This document shows, in pieces, positions 9,554 through 18,198 of a DNA stretch of 64,000 nucleotides. This DNA is from Sphaerisporangium siamense (GTDB taxonomy: Bacteria > Actinomycetota > Actinomycetes > Streptosporangiales > Streptosporangiaceae): the NCBI RefSeq assembly GCF_014205275.1, contig NZ_JACHND010000001.1, positions 3,410,001 through 3,474,000 on the forward strand, given 5' to 3'. Numbering within the stretch: position 1 is the first letter of the stretch; every line of letters begins with the position of its first letter. The notes beneath the pieces were generated by a model that searched no databases, was not told the DNA's origin, and was given only the letters and a program-made list of their open reading frames with translations. Made by a program: the position numbers and the translations under genes.

Positions 9554-10552
9554 TCAGTGGCCGTGGCTGGTGAGCTGGGCTGCCAGGGCCGGTTGCAGGC
9601 ACAGGCGGGTCAGGCCGCGGATGGTCGCGTGCTGGGGATCCGGCGCGGGGCTGACGGGCATGCGCAACGCCGTCCGCAGGCGGTGCAGCAGTTCGGCCTG
9701 CTGGGCGCCGCCGCCGGTGACCACCAGGCCGCCCGCGCGGACGGCCTGGCGTAGGTGATCGGGTAACCGGCGCAGTAAGCCCGTCGTCATGGCGACGACG
9801 CCGTCCAGCGCGTAGGCGGGCAGGCCGGCGCTGGTCGTGGCGCTGAGCTGGAGTGCGGCCGCGTCGATGATCACACGGTCGCGGATGGCGGCGGCCTCCA
9901 CGATGCCCGCGCCCACGTCCAGCAGCAGCGACGGCCGGGGACCCGCCACGTCGAGGCCCGCGCCGACGGCCGCGGCCAGCGGCCCGTCCACCAGCGTCAC
10001 GGCGCACCCGGCCGCCTGAGCCACCGCGGCGTGCAGCGTCCGGCGATCATTCGGCGACGCGGCCACCGGCACCCCGGCCAGCACCCGCTCCACCGGCCGG
10101 ACGCCCGACACCATGGCGTCCTGCATCACCAGGCGCAGCAGGCGCAGGCAGGCTTCCGGGTCGGTGACCACGCCGTGCCGGATCGGCCGCACCTGGCCCT
10201 CCACGCCGATACCGGCCCGCCGGACGACCGACGATCGGTCGGCGATGGCGAACCCGCCCGACGACAACGACCGGGTACGCGCCGTCCCGAGATCCAACGC
10301 CACGAAGGACCGACCCTGCGTCCCTGTGGCGCCATGGACGGGCCCGGCAGCCTGCGCGCGGACACCCTCGGAGCCGTCCCCGGCCGCCCCGCGCAGCTCG
10401 CCGTGCCGCGACGGAAGAACCGACTCGGCGTGCCGCGCGAGAACGGCCGGCTCGGCGTGCGGAGCTGGGAGGGCTGGTTCGGCCTGTCCTGTGGAGCGTG
10501 TGAGCCGGCTCTGTCCGTCGTGGGAGGGCAGGGGGCGTCGTGGGGCCGTCAT
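9554..10552 (-). CDS. MreB/Hsp70-like actin-fold ATPase
   Basis: A 332-residue ASKHA-fold protein resembling rod-shape-determining protein MreB. After a low-complexity N-terminus of about 85 residues, the phosphate-1 motif is VALDLGTARTRSLSSGGFA, phosphate-2 LLLDVGAGIVEAAAI, and the adenosine motif LVVTGGGAQQAELL. RPIRHGVVTDPEACLRLLR matches the MreB region after strand 6. The start ATG overlaps the stop of the upstream TraR-like gene (ATGA), so the two are coupled. The N-terminal extension and absence of mreC/mreD neighbours suggest a specialised role rather than the primary cell-wall MreB. The function is not known. Confidence 0.82.
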   Translation of the reverse strand: MTAPRRPLPSHDGQSRLTRSTGQAEPALPAPHAEPAVLARHAESVLPSRHGELRGAAGDGSEGVRAQAAGPVHGATGTQGRSFVALDLGTARTRSLSSGGFAIADRSSVVRRAGIGVEGQVRPIRHGVVTDPEACLRLLRLVMQDAMVSGVRPVERVLAGVPVAASPNDRRTLHAAVAQAAGCAVTLVDGPLAAAVGAGLDVAGPRPSLLLDVGAGIVEAAAIRDRVIIDAAALQLSATTSAGLPAYALDGVVAMTTGLLRRLPDHLRQAVRAGGLVVTGGGAQQAELLHRLRTALRMPVSPAPDPQHATIRGLTRLCLQPALAAQLTSHGH

Positions 10553-10872
10553 GCCGGCGCCCCCTGGTGACGGGCGCCGGCGCAGCCGTCGCAGGCGGAT
10601 CGTTCGGGCCGGCGCCGCAGCTGCTCGAACGGGATCAACGCGCCGCAGCGCCCGCAGATGCCGTAGCGACCGCGGTTCATGCGCTCCAGCGCGGCCTCGA
10701 TGGCGGCGACGCGCCCGCGCGCGACGGCCCGGTGGGCGGAGCCGGCCGCCGGACGCGCCTGCGAGACGGCGGTGGCGAGCTGGTCGTGCAGCAGTCCGCG
10801 CAGTTCCTCCAGTCGCGCCAGATGCCGCTCGTAGTTGCGCAGATGGACGTGGACAGATGTGACGTTGGCCAT
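10549..10872 (-). CDS. TraR/DksA family zinc-finger protein
   Basis: 107 residues from ATG 10872, which has AGGAGCC upstream. The coiled N-terminus (HLRNYERHLARLEELRGLLH) leads to a C4 finger, CGRCGALIPFEQLRRR with CDGC. It is the first gene of the minus-strand group and overlaps the MreB-like gene by 4 bases. It is a paralogue of 9023-9367: both share the IPFE(R/Q)L spacer inside the finger. Physical linkage of a DksA-type protein to an actin-fold ATPase implies joint function (inference). Confidence 0.88.
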   Translation of the reverse strand: MANVTSVHVHLRNYERHLARLEELRGLLHDQLATAVSQARPAAGSAHRAVARGRVAAIEAALERMNRGRYGICGRCGALIPFEQLRRRPERSACDGCAGARHQGAPA

Positions 10873-11063
10873 GACAGGATCGGCTCCTAGCGTGCGCCCG
10901 TGACAGGGCCCGGCCTCGTCCGGCATGCGGAAGCGTTCCGGCATGCGGGAGTGGCCGCGGCGACGACTCCGGCCACGGGCGGGCGCGAGGCCGCGGCATG
11001 CGCGGCCAGGCCCCACGGCACGCGGAACGGCCGGAGACACCGGAAGGGACGAGAAGGCGTCGG

Positions 11064-11438
11064 CTAGGTCAGCGGCGGGCTGCGCGACCCCGCGGTGCGG
11101 TGCGCGAACTGCTGGGGATCACGGACGGCGTCCGTGCCGGAACGCGGCGACGCCTGCAGCGATGGATGGGCGGCCTCGCCGTCGCGCTCGCCGCGCAGCG
11201 GTGGCCACAGCGACAGCACATGGTGTTCACGGGTGCCGGCGGCCTGCGGCGGAAGGCTCGGCAGCTCCGTGTCCCAGGCGTCCAGGTTCCATGACGTGCT
11301 GGAGGACACCCCGCGAAGGTCCGTCCCCACGCCGCTCCACTGCCGGGAGAAACCGGCCAGCAGCAAGGACAACAGGACCAGGCCCATCACGCCGACCAGC
11401 GCGATGGACCCTCTGGATGTCCTCCATGGCCCCGTCAT
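11064..11438 (-). CDS. hypothetical single-pass membrane protein
   Basis: A 124-residue unrecognised ORF. It has one strong hydrophobic segment near the N-terminus (IALVGVMGLVLLSLLLAG) after a short basic stretch MTGPWRTSRGS, then a polar, Ser/Pro-rich exported or extracytoplasmic tail. ATG 11438 gives a natural N-in anchor; an in-frame upstream start at 11480 adds another hydrophobic stretch. No good ribosome site is visible. It lies divergent to the 11737 gene, and the 298 bases between hold presumed promoters only. Confidence 0.45.
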   Translation of the reverse strand: MTGPWRTSRGSIALVGVMGLVLLSLLLAGFSRQWSGVGTDLRGVSSSTSWNLDAWDTELPSLPPQAAGTREHHVLSLWPPLRGERDGEAAHPSLQASPRSGTDAVRDPQQFAHRTAGSRSPPLT

Positions 11439-11736
11439 AAGCCCGACCATAGCCCAGACCACGACAAAAGGCATGCCCACCCGTTTTCACCGCCCGCCAG
11501 GCAGGCGACGGGCCGTGGCGGCTCCGCGTACGTCGCCCGGCGTGCGTTCGTGGGTGCAGGAACACCCACAGCAAGGTACGGTGGCGCCCAATAGCCACCT
11601 ACCGCCCAAACCCCGGCCCCGGATCATGCCCGACGGCCGGCACCAGGGGCTCACCCGGCGACCTACCGACCGCCGGACGCGACATCGTCTGCTGTAGACG
11701 GTGGTAGTTGAGGCCGCCAGCCGATCAGGAGGAGAC

Positions 11737-12093
11737 GTGCGCAGGAGACTGCCCGCCGTTCTGCTCCTGGTGATGTCGGTTTTTCTGCTGAGTCCGGCTC
11801 CCAACGGCGTGCATCCGTCCATCGCCGCGGCATCGGTGGCCTTGTGGGATGCGCCCGTCGCGCAGGACCGGCCGGACGCCGTCCCGCCCCGCCTGCACTC
11901 CGTCCCGCCGCCCTTCCACGCCTCCGGCGGCGGCGCGCCCGCCGTGCCGATGTGGCCGGCGGCGCCGGTCTCCGCCGACGAGCCGGGCGCGGGCACGCGG
12001 CCCGTCATGGCCGCGCCCGTGCCGCACGCCGTGGCACCCCGGCCGGTCGCGCGCCGGACCCCCGCACGAGCTCCGCCCTCCACGACGCGCTGA
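11737..12093 (+). CDS. small exported protein upstream of secDF
   Basis: 118 residues from GTG 11737, with a strong AGGAGGAG ribosome site at 11727-11734. An N-terminal signal or anchor (RRRLPAVLLLVMSVFLLSP) is followed by a Pro/Ala/Val-rich region without recognised domains. It sits 34 bases upstream of the fused secDF and is probably co-transcribed, so it may be a regulator or accessory of that translocase, or simply a small secreted protein. I do not recognise a family. Confidence 0.6.
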   Translation: MRRRLPAVLLLVMSVFLLSPAPNGVHPSIAAASVALWDAPVAQDRPDAVPPRLHSVPPPFHASGGGAPAVPMWPAAPVSADEPGAGTRPVMAAPVPHAVAPRPVARRTPARAPPSTTR

Positions 12094-12127
12094 CGTCCCC
12101 TTTCTTCGACAGCCCGTGGAGGCTTCC

Positions 12128-14380
12128 ATGTCACGTGCGCCTTTGTGGCGCGCGGTGGCGGCGTTCGTCGTCGTCGCCACCGCATTGCTACTCACCGTCA
12201 CCATGTCGCCACGCCTGGGCCTGGACCTGCGCGGCGGCACGCAACTGGTCTTCGAGACCCGCGACTCTCCCACGGCCAAGGCCGACGCCGAGGCCACCGA
12301 CCGCGCCCTGGACGTGCTGCGCCGCCGCGCCGACGCGCTCGGCGTGGTGGACCCGACCCTCGTCCGCTCCGGGGAGCGGCGCATCATCGTCGAACTGCCC
12401 GGCGTGCTCGACCCCCGCCAGGCCGCCGAGGTCATCGGCAAGACCGCGCAACTCACCTTCCACCCGGTGCTGGGGCAGGTGGACGGCGACGGCTCCGGGG
12501 AAACCGGGCAGGTGCTGGCGGACGAGTCCGGGCAGCGCCTGCGGCTCGGCCCCGCCGCGATCACCGGGGACGGGGTGGGCGACGCCGCCGCCAGAAACGA
12601 CCCGCAGCTCGGACTGGGCTGGTCGGTCACCGTCGACTTCCGGAACGCCGCCGCGTGGCGGGACCTGACCGGCGCGGCCGCCTGCCACGATCAGGGCGAT
12701 CCCCGGCGCCGCGTCGGGATCGTCCTGGACAACAAGATCATCTCCTCGCCGCAGGTCGACCCGAGCGTGCCGTGCCGCACCGGCATCCCCGGGGGATCCA
12801 CCCAGATCACCGGATCCTTCACCTACCAGCAGGCAGAGGACCTGGCCGTGCTGATCAAGGGCGGTGCGCTGCCCGTCCCGCTCGACCTGATCGAGCAGCG
12901 CACCGTCGGCCCGACCCTCGGCGCGCAGGCCATCGAGGCCAGCGCCAAGGCGGGCGTCGCCGGCGTCCTGCTCACCGCGCTGTTCATCGCCCTCACCTAC
13001 CGGCTGGTGGGGCTGCTGGCCACCGTCGCCCTGGCCGCGTACGGGCTCATCTCCTACGCCGCGCTCCTCGCCCTCGGCGCGACGCTCACCCTGCCGGGCC
13101 TGGCCGGGTTCGTGCTGGCCATCGGCATGGCGGTCGACGCGAACGTGCTGGTGTTCGAGCGGGCGCGCGAAGAGTACGCCCGCGCGCCGCGCCGGGGGCT
13201 GCGCGCCGCCCTCGCCCGCGGGTTCTCCAACGCCTGGAGCGCCATCGCCGACTCCAACATCACCACGCTCCTGGCGGCGGGGCTGCTGTTCTGGCTGGCC
13301 TCGGGGCCGGTCCGCGGCTTCGGCGTGACGCTGGCCATCGGCGTGGTCGCCTCCCTCATCTCCGCCATGCTCATCACCCGCGTCCTGACCCACCTGGTGA
13401 TCAGCAGGACCGGCGCCCGCCTGTCCGGGCTGGCGACGCAGGGCCGGGTCAGGACCTGGATCGCCCGGCGCGCCCCCGACCTCATGACCCGGGGCAGACG
13501 CTGGCTCGCCCTGGCCGCCGCCCTGGTCGCCGTGGCGGTCTGCGGGCTGGTCGTCCACGGCCTGAACTTCGGCGTCGAGTTCACCGGCGGCCGGATGATC
13601 GAGTACACCGCCACGCGGCCGATCGGCCCCGAGGCGGCACGGCAGGCCGTCACCGAGGCCGGGCACGCCACGGCGAACGTCCAGACCTCCGGGGCCACCG
13701 TCTCCATACGGGCCGGGCAGATCAGCGCCGACGACGTGGCCCGCATCGAGCAGGCCCTCGACACCCGGGTCGGCGAGGTGACCAAGCAGCGGGACGAGCT
13801 CATCGGCCCGAGCCTGGGAGAGGAACTGCGCCGCAACGCGCTCGTCGCCCTCGCCGTGGCGCTGGGTGCCCAGCTCCTCTACCTGGCCTTCAGGTTCCGC
13901 TGGACGTTCGGCGCCGCCGCGGTCCTGGCCCTGGTCGTGGACGTGGCCGCGGTCGCCGGTCTGTTCGCCTGGCTGGGCAAGCCCATCGACGGGGTCTTCC
14001 TGGCGGCCATGCTGACCATCGTCGGCTACTCGATCAACGACAAGGTGGTGGTCTTCGACCGCGTACGGGAACTGTGGCAGGCGGACAGACGGTCGCGTTT
14101 CCCCGCCATCGTCAACGCCGCGATCCTGCAGACCGTCCCCCGTACCGTGAACACCGGCCTCGGCGCCCTGTTCATCCTCGCCGCCCTGGCCGTCTTCGGC
14201 GGCGACACCCTCCGCGACTTCGCCATCGCCCTCATAGTCGGCATCCTGGTAGGCACCGCCTCATCCTCATTCGTAGCCGGCCCCCTCGCGATCGAATTCG
14301 AACGCACCACCAAGCGCCCCCCACCCCAACAGCCCACCCCACGCACCCACCGCCGCGAGGGGACGGGAGCCGTCGTGTAG
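12128..14380 (+). CDS. secDF: fused SecD-SecF protein-export membrane protein
   Basis: A 750-residue RND-type SecDF fusion. The SecD half (1 to about 445) starts with one transmembrane helix and the DLRGGTQLVFE motif, then the P1 domain and five helices with GMAVDANVLVFERARE, whose Asp is implicated in proton coupling. The SecF half (about 445-750) has FGVEFTGGRMIEY and VGYSINDKVVVFDRVRE. SecDF pulls preproteins through SecYEG using the proton gradient. ATG 12128 follows GTGGAGG. Most actinobacteria keep secD and secF split next to yajC and ruv genes; this fused copy in unrelated context is likely a second, accessory translocase. Confidence 0.93.
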   Translation: MSRAPLWRAVAAFVVVATALLLTVTMSPRLGLDLRGGTQLVFETRDSPTAKADAEATDRALDVLRRRADALGVVDPTLVRSGERRIIVELPGVLDPRQAAEVIGKTAQLTFHPVLGQVDGDGSGETGQVLADESGQRLRLGPAAITGDGVGDAAARNDPQLGLGWSVTVDFRNAAAWRDLTGAAACHDQGDPRRRVGIVLDNKIISSPQVDPSVPCRTGIPGGSTQITGSFTYQQAEDLAVLIKGGALPVPLDLIEQRTVGPTLGAQAIEASAKAGVAGVLLTALFIALTYRLVGLLATVALAAYGLISYAALLALGATLTLPGLAGFVLAIGMAVDANVLVFERAREEYARAPRRGLRAALARGFSNAWSAIADSNITTLLAAGLLFWLASGPVRGFGVTLAIGVVASLISAMLITRVLTHLVISRTGARLSGLATQGRVRTWIARRAPDLMTRGRRWLALAAALVAVAVCGLVVHGLNFGVEFTGGRMIEYTATRPIGPEAARQAVTEAGHATANVQTSGATVSIRAGQISADDVARIEQALDTRVGEVTKQRDELIGPSLGEELRRNALVALAVALGAQLLYLAFRFRWTFGAAAVLALVVDVAAVAGLFAWLGKPIDGVFLAAMLTIVGYSINDKVVVFDRVRELWQADRRSRFPAIVNAAILQTVPRTVNTGLGALFILAALAVFGGDTLRDFAIALIVGILVGTASSSFVAGPLAIEFERTTKRPPPQQPTPRTHRREGTGAVV

Positions 14381-14385
14381 CCCGG

Positions 14386-14401
14386 GCCGGACGGGTCCGG
14401 C
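14386..14401. terminator. short hairpin between convergent genes
   Basis: GCCGGA and TCCGGC form a 6-bp stem with a 4-base loop between the stops of secDF and the convergent NTPase. Confidence 0.4.
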
Positions 14402-14424
14402 TTCTCACAGCGCCGTGGCAGGGG

Positions 14425-16584
14425 TCAGAGCCCCGGAGCGACGGCCGTGCGAAGCCGGACCCAGACGACGAGGATCCATCGATGCCAGTCGGGAAGCAGG
14501 ATCCGCGTCAGCACGGCTTCTTTGACCGGACGGTGGTGGTGGATCCCCGCGTCCCACTTCCGGACGAGCACGGTGAGGTGCTGCCGGATGGCCGGGTCGC
14601 CCCGGGCCGCGAGGGCGAGCGTGGCGGTCAGCGGGGCGCGCAGATCTTCCCGGTCGGCGGCCGTCCTCAGCCACAGCGAGAGGGCCTCGGAGGCGGTGGG
14701 GAAGCGACCGCTCAGGGCGATACGCCACGGTGAGGACCAGGAGAGTGGGTCGATCCGGGCCGAGTCGTCGAGGATCGCGGGGACGTCGTAGGCGTCGCGG
14801 ACGAACAGCAGGGCCAGGAACAGCTCCGTTCCGAACGTCTTCCTGGCCCTGACCGCGGCGCTGCCGTCGTCCAGGGTTCCGGCGCACGCCAAGGCCATAC
14901 GCAGGACGGGGATGCGGTGATCGTCCGCCATGTCCCTGCACCAGGCGAGAAGATCGCCTCTGAGACGGGAGTCGCCGTTCGTCACGTGCAGATCGATGAT
15001 CTGCAGGACCGCGTGCAGCTCGTCGGCGCCGAAGCGGGGAAGGAGGTCGAGCAGCAGGCGCATCGCGACCTTCAGAAGCCTCGCCGCCTCGCCGCGGGGC
15101 TTGGTGAGAGCCGTCCTTGCCCAGTTCAGAGCCGTCACGAAGACCGTTCCCGGGTCGATGCCCGCCAGGGACAGAGCGACTTGGACGACCTCGTCATGTA
15201 CCTGCGCGTTGCCATGGGTGCCCAGGTGTTTGAGCCTGGTCAGGGCGATCGACAGGTGGACCTGGCCGAGGACCTCGCAGACACGGGCGATCGTGAGCTT
15301 GAGCGTCTGCGGAGTCTGGCGTTGCGTCGACCATTCGTAGAGCTTTGTCCGGATACGGCCACCGACGGTCGGATGCAGGCACGTCTCGGCGAGCGCGATG
15401 TACGCCAGGTCGGAGCGGTTGTCGCCCGCCCACAGCCCGGCCATCTGCGTGATCTTCTCGGTCGCGTTGTAGCCGGCTGCGAGGTCGGCGAACTTCTCGA
15501 CGAGACGATAAGCCGGCTTGGACTCCAGGGCGAGGACCTCGTCGGTGGGGAGGTCCGACACCCACGACAGGAGCTGCATCCTGGCCAGGGGATACTCGTC
15601 GCAGACATGCCGCAGGACCGAGCCGGCGTAGCCGCGCCGCCGGAAGACGATCCGCTCGTCCTCCCGCACGGTCTCCAGCAGCTCGCACAGGCCGGTGGTC
15701 GGCGTCCAGGCGAGGCCGGCCCCGGGAGGCTTGATGTCGAGCCGCCGGGCCAGCGACAGCGCCGCCGCGTACACCTGGCTCTCGTCGCCGGGCTCGATCG
15801 TCGCCGCGGCGATCATCAGGGTCTGGTCGAGCAGCTTGGGGTGGTGGTCGAACCAGACACGCAACTCGGCGGCCCAGCCGAGGTAGGCGTGTTCCACCTC
15901 CGCCTCGTCGCCGCCTTCGCGAGGGATCTGGTCGGCGAGCGCGGCGAGACGGCTCGCTTCGCCGGGCGACGCGCCTTTCAGCAGTTCCAGCCCGCGTGAC
16001 CAGTACGACCACCGGGAGTTCCCGAGGCCCCGCCGGGTGAGGTGACTGAGGTACACCGTCTCCGCAGGAGGGACGTCGAGCTCGATCGTCGTGAGGAAGT
16101 CGGCGAAGCGCCGCTGTTCCACGGCGGTTCCCATGACGACGGCGAAACCTCCGGACACGCGCAGGGCTTCCAGAAAGGCCCGTAAGCGGGACGGATTCTC
16201 GTCACGTGCCCGCACCAGATATCCGCGCGCCTGCGTTCTGGCCCCGACCTCCTCAAGGTCGTCGTCCCCGGCGGAGAAGTGCTGGATCCGCAGTCCGGGA
16301 CACACATGGCGGAGCACGGCGATGGCCGTGGCGGTTTTTCCCACGCCCTGCGGGCCGGAGAGCGCGACGACGTTGTCCCGGGCGAGGACGGCGGCGATGA
16401 GGTCGTGGTTGAGGGCGGGCACGTACACCGCGACCTTGTCGCGCACTTCCTGTTCGGACAGGACCAGGGAGGGGCGGCCTTGTATCTTCCTGACCATCTG
16501 CACGATGAGGTCGCCGCCGACCGTGTTCCCGAAGACGTTCTGGGAATCGTCGCCGTTGACGGTGATGTCCTCGATGATGGTCAT
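14425..16584 (-). CDS. P-loop NTPase with N-terminal amyloid-like signalling motif
   Basis: A 719-residue protein. The N-terminus carries NGDDSQNVFGNTVGGDLIV (residues 9-27), a short Gly/Asn/Gln motif like RHIM/BASS amyloid signals. Walker A is LSGPQGVGKTATA (about residue 75), and FAVVMGTA may be the second nucleotide-site strand. The long helical C-terminal region (300-719) looks like a superhelical sensor, as in STAND/NLR-like NTPases, but I cannot assign a repeat family. The start overlaps the stop of the cyclase-like gene by 4 bases. That gene ends with the same motif, so the two proteins are predicted to assemble through it. Probable conflict or programmed-death module (inference). Confidence 0.72.
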   Translation of the reverse strand: MTIIEDITVNGDDSQNVFGNTVGGDLIVQMVRKIQGRPSLVLSEQEVRDKVAVYVPALNHDLIAAVLARDNVVALSGPQGVGKTATAIAVLRHVCPGLRIQHFSAGDDDLEEVGARTQARGYLVRARDENPSRLRAFLEALRVSGGFAVVMGTAVEQRRFADFLTTIELDVPPAETVYLSHLTRRGLGNSRWSYWSRGLELLKGASPGEASRLAALADQIPREGGDEAEVEHAYLGWAAELRVWFDHHPKLLDQTLMIAAATIEPGDESQVYAAALSLARRLDIKPPGAGLAWTPTTGLCELLETVREDERIVFRRRGYAGSVLRHVCDEYPLARMQLLSWVSDLPTDEVLALESKPAYRLVEKFADLAAGYNATEKITQMAGLWAGDNRSDLAYIALAETCLHPTVGGRIRTKLYEWSTQRQTPQTLKLTIARVCEVLGQVHLSIALTRLKHLGTHGNAQVHDEVVQVALSLAGIDPGTVFVTALNWARTALTKPRGEAARLLKVAMRLLLDLLPRFGADELHAVLQIIDLHVTNGDSRLRGDLLAWCRDMADDHRIPVLRMALACAGTLDDGSAAVRARKTFGTELFLALLFVRDAYDVPAILDDSARIDPLSWSSPWRIALSGRFPTASEALSLWLRTAADREDLRAPLTATLALAARGDPAIRQHLTVLVRKWDAGIHHHRPVKEAVLTRILLPDWHRWILVVWVRLRTAVAPGL

Positions 16585-17321
16585 GACGACTCCGCGTTGA
16601 GGTCGCCGTTCACGTTGTTGCCGATGATGTTCTGGTTTCCTTTTCCTCTGATCCTCGTCCCGCGTACCGAGATTCCTCCGGGCGGCGCCGGCGTGGCGGG
16701 TCGTGCGGCGTCCGGGGCGGGTTCCTGCCGTGTCGAGGGAGTCGGAACGTAGAGGTAGGCGTTACCGGAGAACTGTTTCCGGGTCACGTGCATCGGCGTG
16801 AACTGGCTCGGCCGCAATGTCGTACGGCCGCCGACGACGTACTTCGTGAAAACTTCCTCGGACAGCGCGAAGGCGACGAAGGTCACCTCCGGGTCGCTCC
16901 GCCGCAGCGCCTCCTTGAGGGGTTCGCTGTCCAGAAGGCGGCAGACGCCGACGGTGGTGGCGGAGACGCCCGGCGCTTCGGGCCGCGCGTCGTCCACGAG
17001 CCCGGCATGGAGCGCCACCCGCAGCCGGAGCCTCAGCCCCGCCGCCCGCAGCTCGGGGGCCACCGCGGCCAGCGCGTTCTGGAGCTGGAGCGGGAAACGG
17101 TCGATGAGCGCCGGCGTCGCCTCGTGCGGCAGAATCGCCAGAAGCCCGTCGCCGGTGCTCTCCAGGAACCGGATGGATCTCCATATCTCCGCCAGGCCGC
17201 TCGCCGCGCAGGCCGCTACGAGGGCGTGGCGGATCTCCATGTGGAGGCGCGGCAGGTCGGTATCACGGTGCGTACTGAATTTCTCGGCGTCGACGGTGAG
17301 CAGGACGCTGTACTTTTCCAC
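16581..17321 (-). CDS. class III nucleotidyl cyclase-like protein with C-terminal amyloid-like motif
   Basis: 246 residues from GTG 17321, chosen for GGAAGG upstream. The cyclase-homology fold is visible: first metal Asp in LLTVDAEKFS (about residue 10), second in FLESTGDGLLAILP (about 70), LRVALHAGLV, and a conserved Arg in TVGVCRLL. Both metal aspartates and the Arg are kept; the usual Asn of the AVNxAxR motif is not. The Glu before STGD matches guanylate cyclases. After a Pro/Ala linker it ends RGKGNQNIIGNNVNGDLN, matching the N-terminus of the adjacent NTPase. Downstream of a Crp-type gene in the same direction, it may make or sense a cyclic nucleotide. Confidence 0.7.
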   Translation of the reverse strand: MEKYSVLLTVDAEKFSTHRDTDLPRLHMEIRHALVAACAASGLAEIWRSIRFLESTGDGLLAILPHEATPALIDRFPLQLQNALAAVAPELRAAGLRLRLRVALHAGLVDDARPEAPGVSATTVGVCRLLDSEPLKEALRRSDPEVTFVAFALSEEVFTKYVVGGRTTLRPSQFTPMHVTRKQFSGNAYLYVPTPSTRQEPAPDAARPATPAPPGGISVRGTRIRGKGNQNIIGNNVNGDLNAESS

Positions 17322-17348
17322 GGCAGGACCTTCCAGATGAGTGGTCGG

Positions 17349-17360
17349 TCCTGTTAACAA
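17349..17360 (-). promoter_or_regulatory. GTTAACAGG motif before cyclase-like gene
   Basis: Minus strand GTTAACAGG lies about 30 bases upstream of GTG 17321. The same nonamer recurs at 18155-18165 upstream of the crp-type gene. It could be a shared operator or promoter element. Confidence 0.3.
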
Positions 17361-17392
17361 TGCAGATGAATCAGAGGAGAGGTTGTCGGGAA

Positions 17393-18034
17393 TCAGACAT
17401 CGCCGTGTCCGGAAGCGGCCAGGGCGCGCAGCCTCGCCGGGTCGTCGATGACCACCTTCCCGACGGCCGTGGTGACGATCCCGGCCTCGCGCAGGCGCGC
17501 CAGTTCGCCGGCGACGACGCTTCGCGACAACCCCACGGCGCTGCCGATCTCCGACTGGCTGAGCCCCACCTCCAGCGGCGCCCCCGGCACGGGCACCGCC
17601 AGCCGCAGCAGGGCCCGAACCACACGGCCGCGCGCCGGCAGTGCGGCGGTCTCGGCACGCCACGCCTCCCCTTCGCGTATCCGCGTCATCGCACGCCGGA
17701 GCAGGACGGATTCCTCTTCCTCCGACGAGCGCACGAAGGACAGGAAGCGCTCGGCCGACAGCGCTCGCGTCTCGCACGAGTCCATGGCGACGACCGTCGC
17801 GGAACGCTCACTCCCGCTGACCACCCCCATCACTCCGAGAACCTCACCCGGCCCCCGCACGGCCAGCAGGAGCGTTCCCTCCGGCAGGTGAAGAAGCACC
17901 TTCACCCGACCGGACACCAGGAGAAAGACGTGCGAGGGCGCATCACCCTGGTGCAGCAGCACATCGCCGGCACGGAACCGGCGCCCGGCCCCAGCCGCGA
18001 CAAGCCGCTCCCACATCCGTGCCGAAACGTCCAT
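17393..18034 (-). CDS. Crp/Fnr family transcriptional regulator
   Basis: 213 residues. The N-terminal cyclic-nucleotide-binding domain (about 18-120) has GDVLLHQGDAPSHVFLLVSG and GEVLGVMGVVSGSERSATVV. The C-terminal winged helix has LSQSEIGSAVGLSRSVVAGE. The phosphate-binding cassette lacks the classic RxAT arrangement apart from RSATV, so cNMP binding is plausible but untested. It lies 71 bases upstream of the cyclase-like gene on the same strand. GTTAACAGG occurs both upstream of this gene and in the gap before the cyclase gene, possibly its own operator. Confidence 0.88.
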   Translation of the reverse strand: MDVSARMWERLVAAGAGRRFRAGDVLLHQGDAPSHVFLLVSGRVKVLLHLPEGTLLLAVRGPGEVLGVMGVVSGSERSATVVAMDSCETRALSAERFLSFVRSSEEEESVLLRRAMTRIREGEAWRAETAALPARGRVVRALLRLAVPVPGAPLEVGLSQSEIGSAVGLSRSVVAGELARLREAGIVTTAVGKVVIDDPARLRALAASGHGDV

Positions 18035-18154
18035 CCCCTCAGTTCTCCCACATAAGCCCGACGCCCTCCACTCGGTCCACGATCGGGGTGCGCTCCCGTC
18101 GATGCGCCCAGAGCGAAGCGCGGCGAAGTCCGTGCCCCGAAAACGGCGTCCGAA

Positions 18155-18165
18155 TACCTGTTAAC
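18155..18165 (-). promoter_or_regulatory. GTTAACAGG motif upstream of Crp-type gene
   Basis: Second copy of the nonamer, about 120 bases before the crp start on the minus strand. It is only 9 bases, so chance recurrence is possible. Confidence 0.3.
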
Positions 18166-18198
18166 GGACCTGTGGTCTCGACGGTCGGTCGGACGTCA

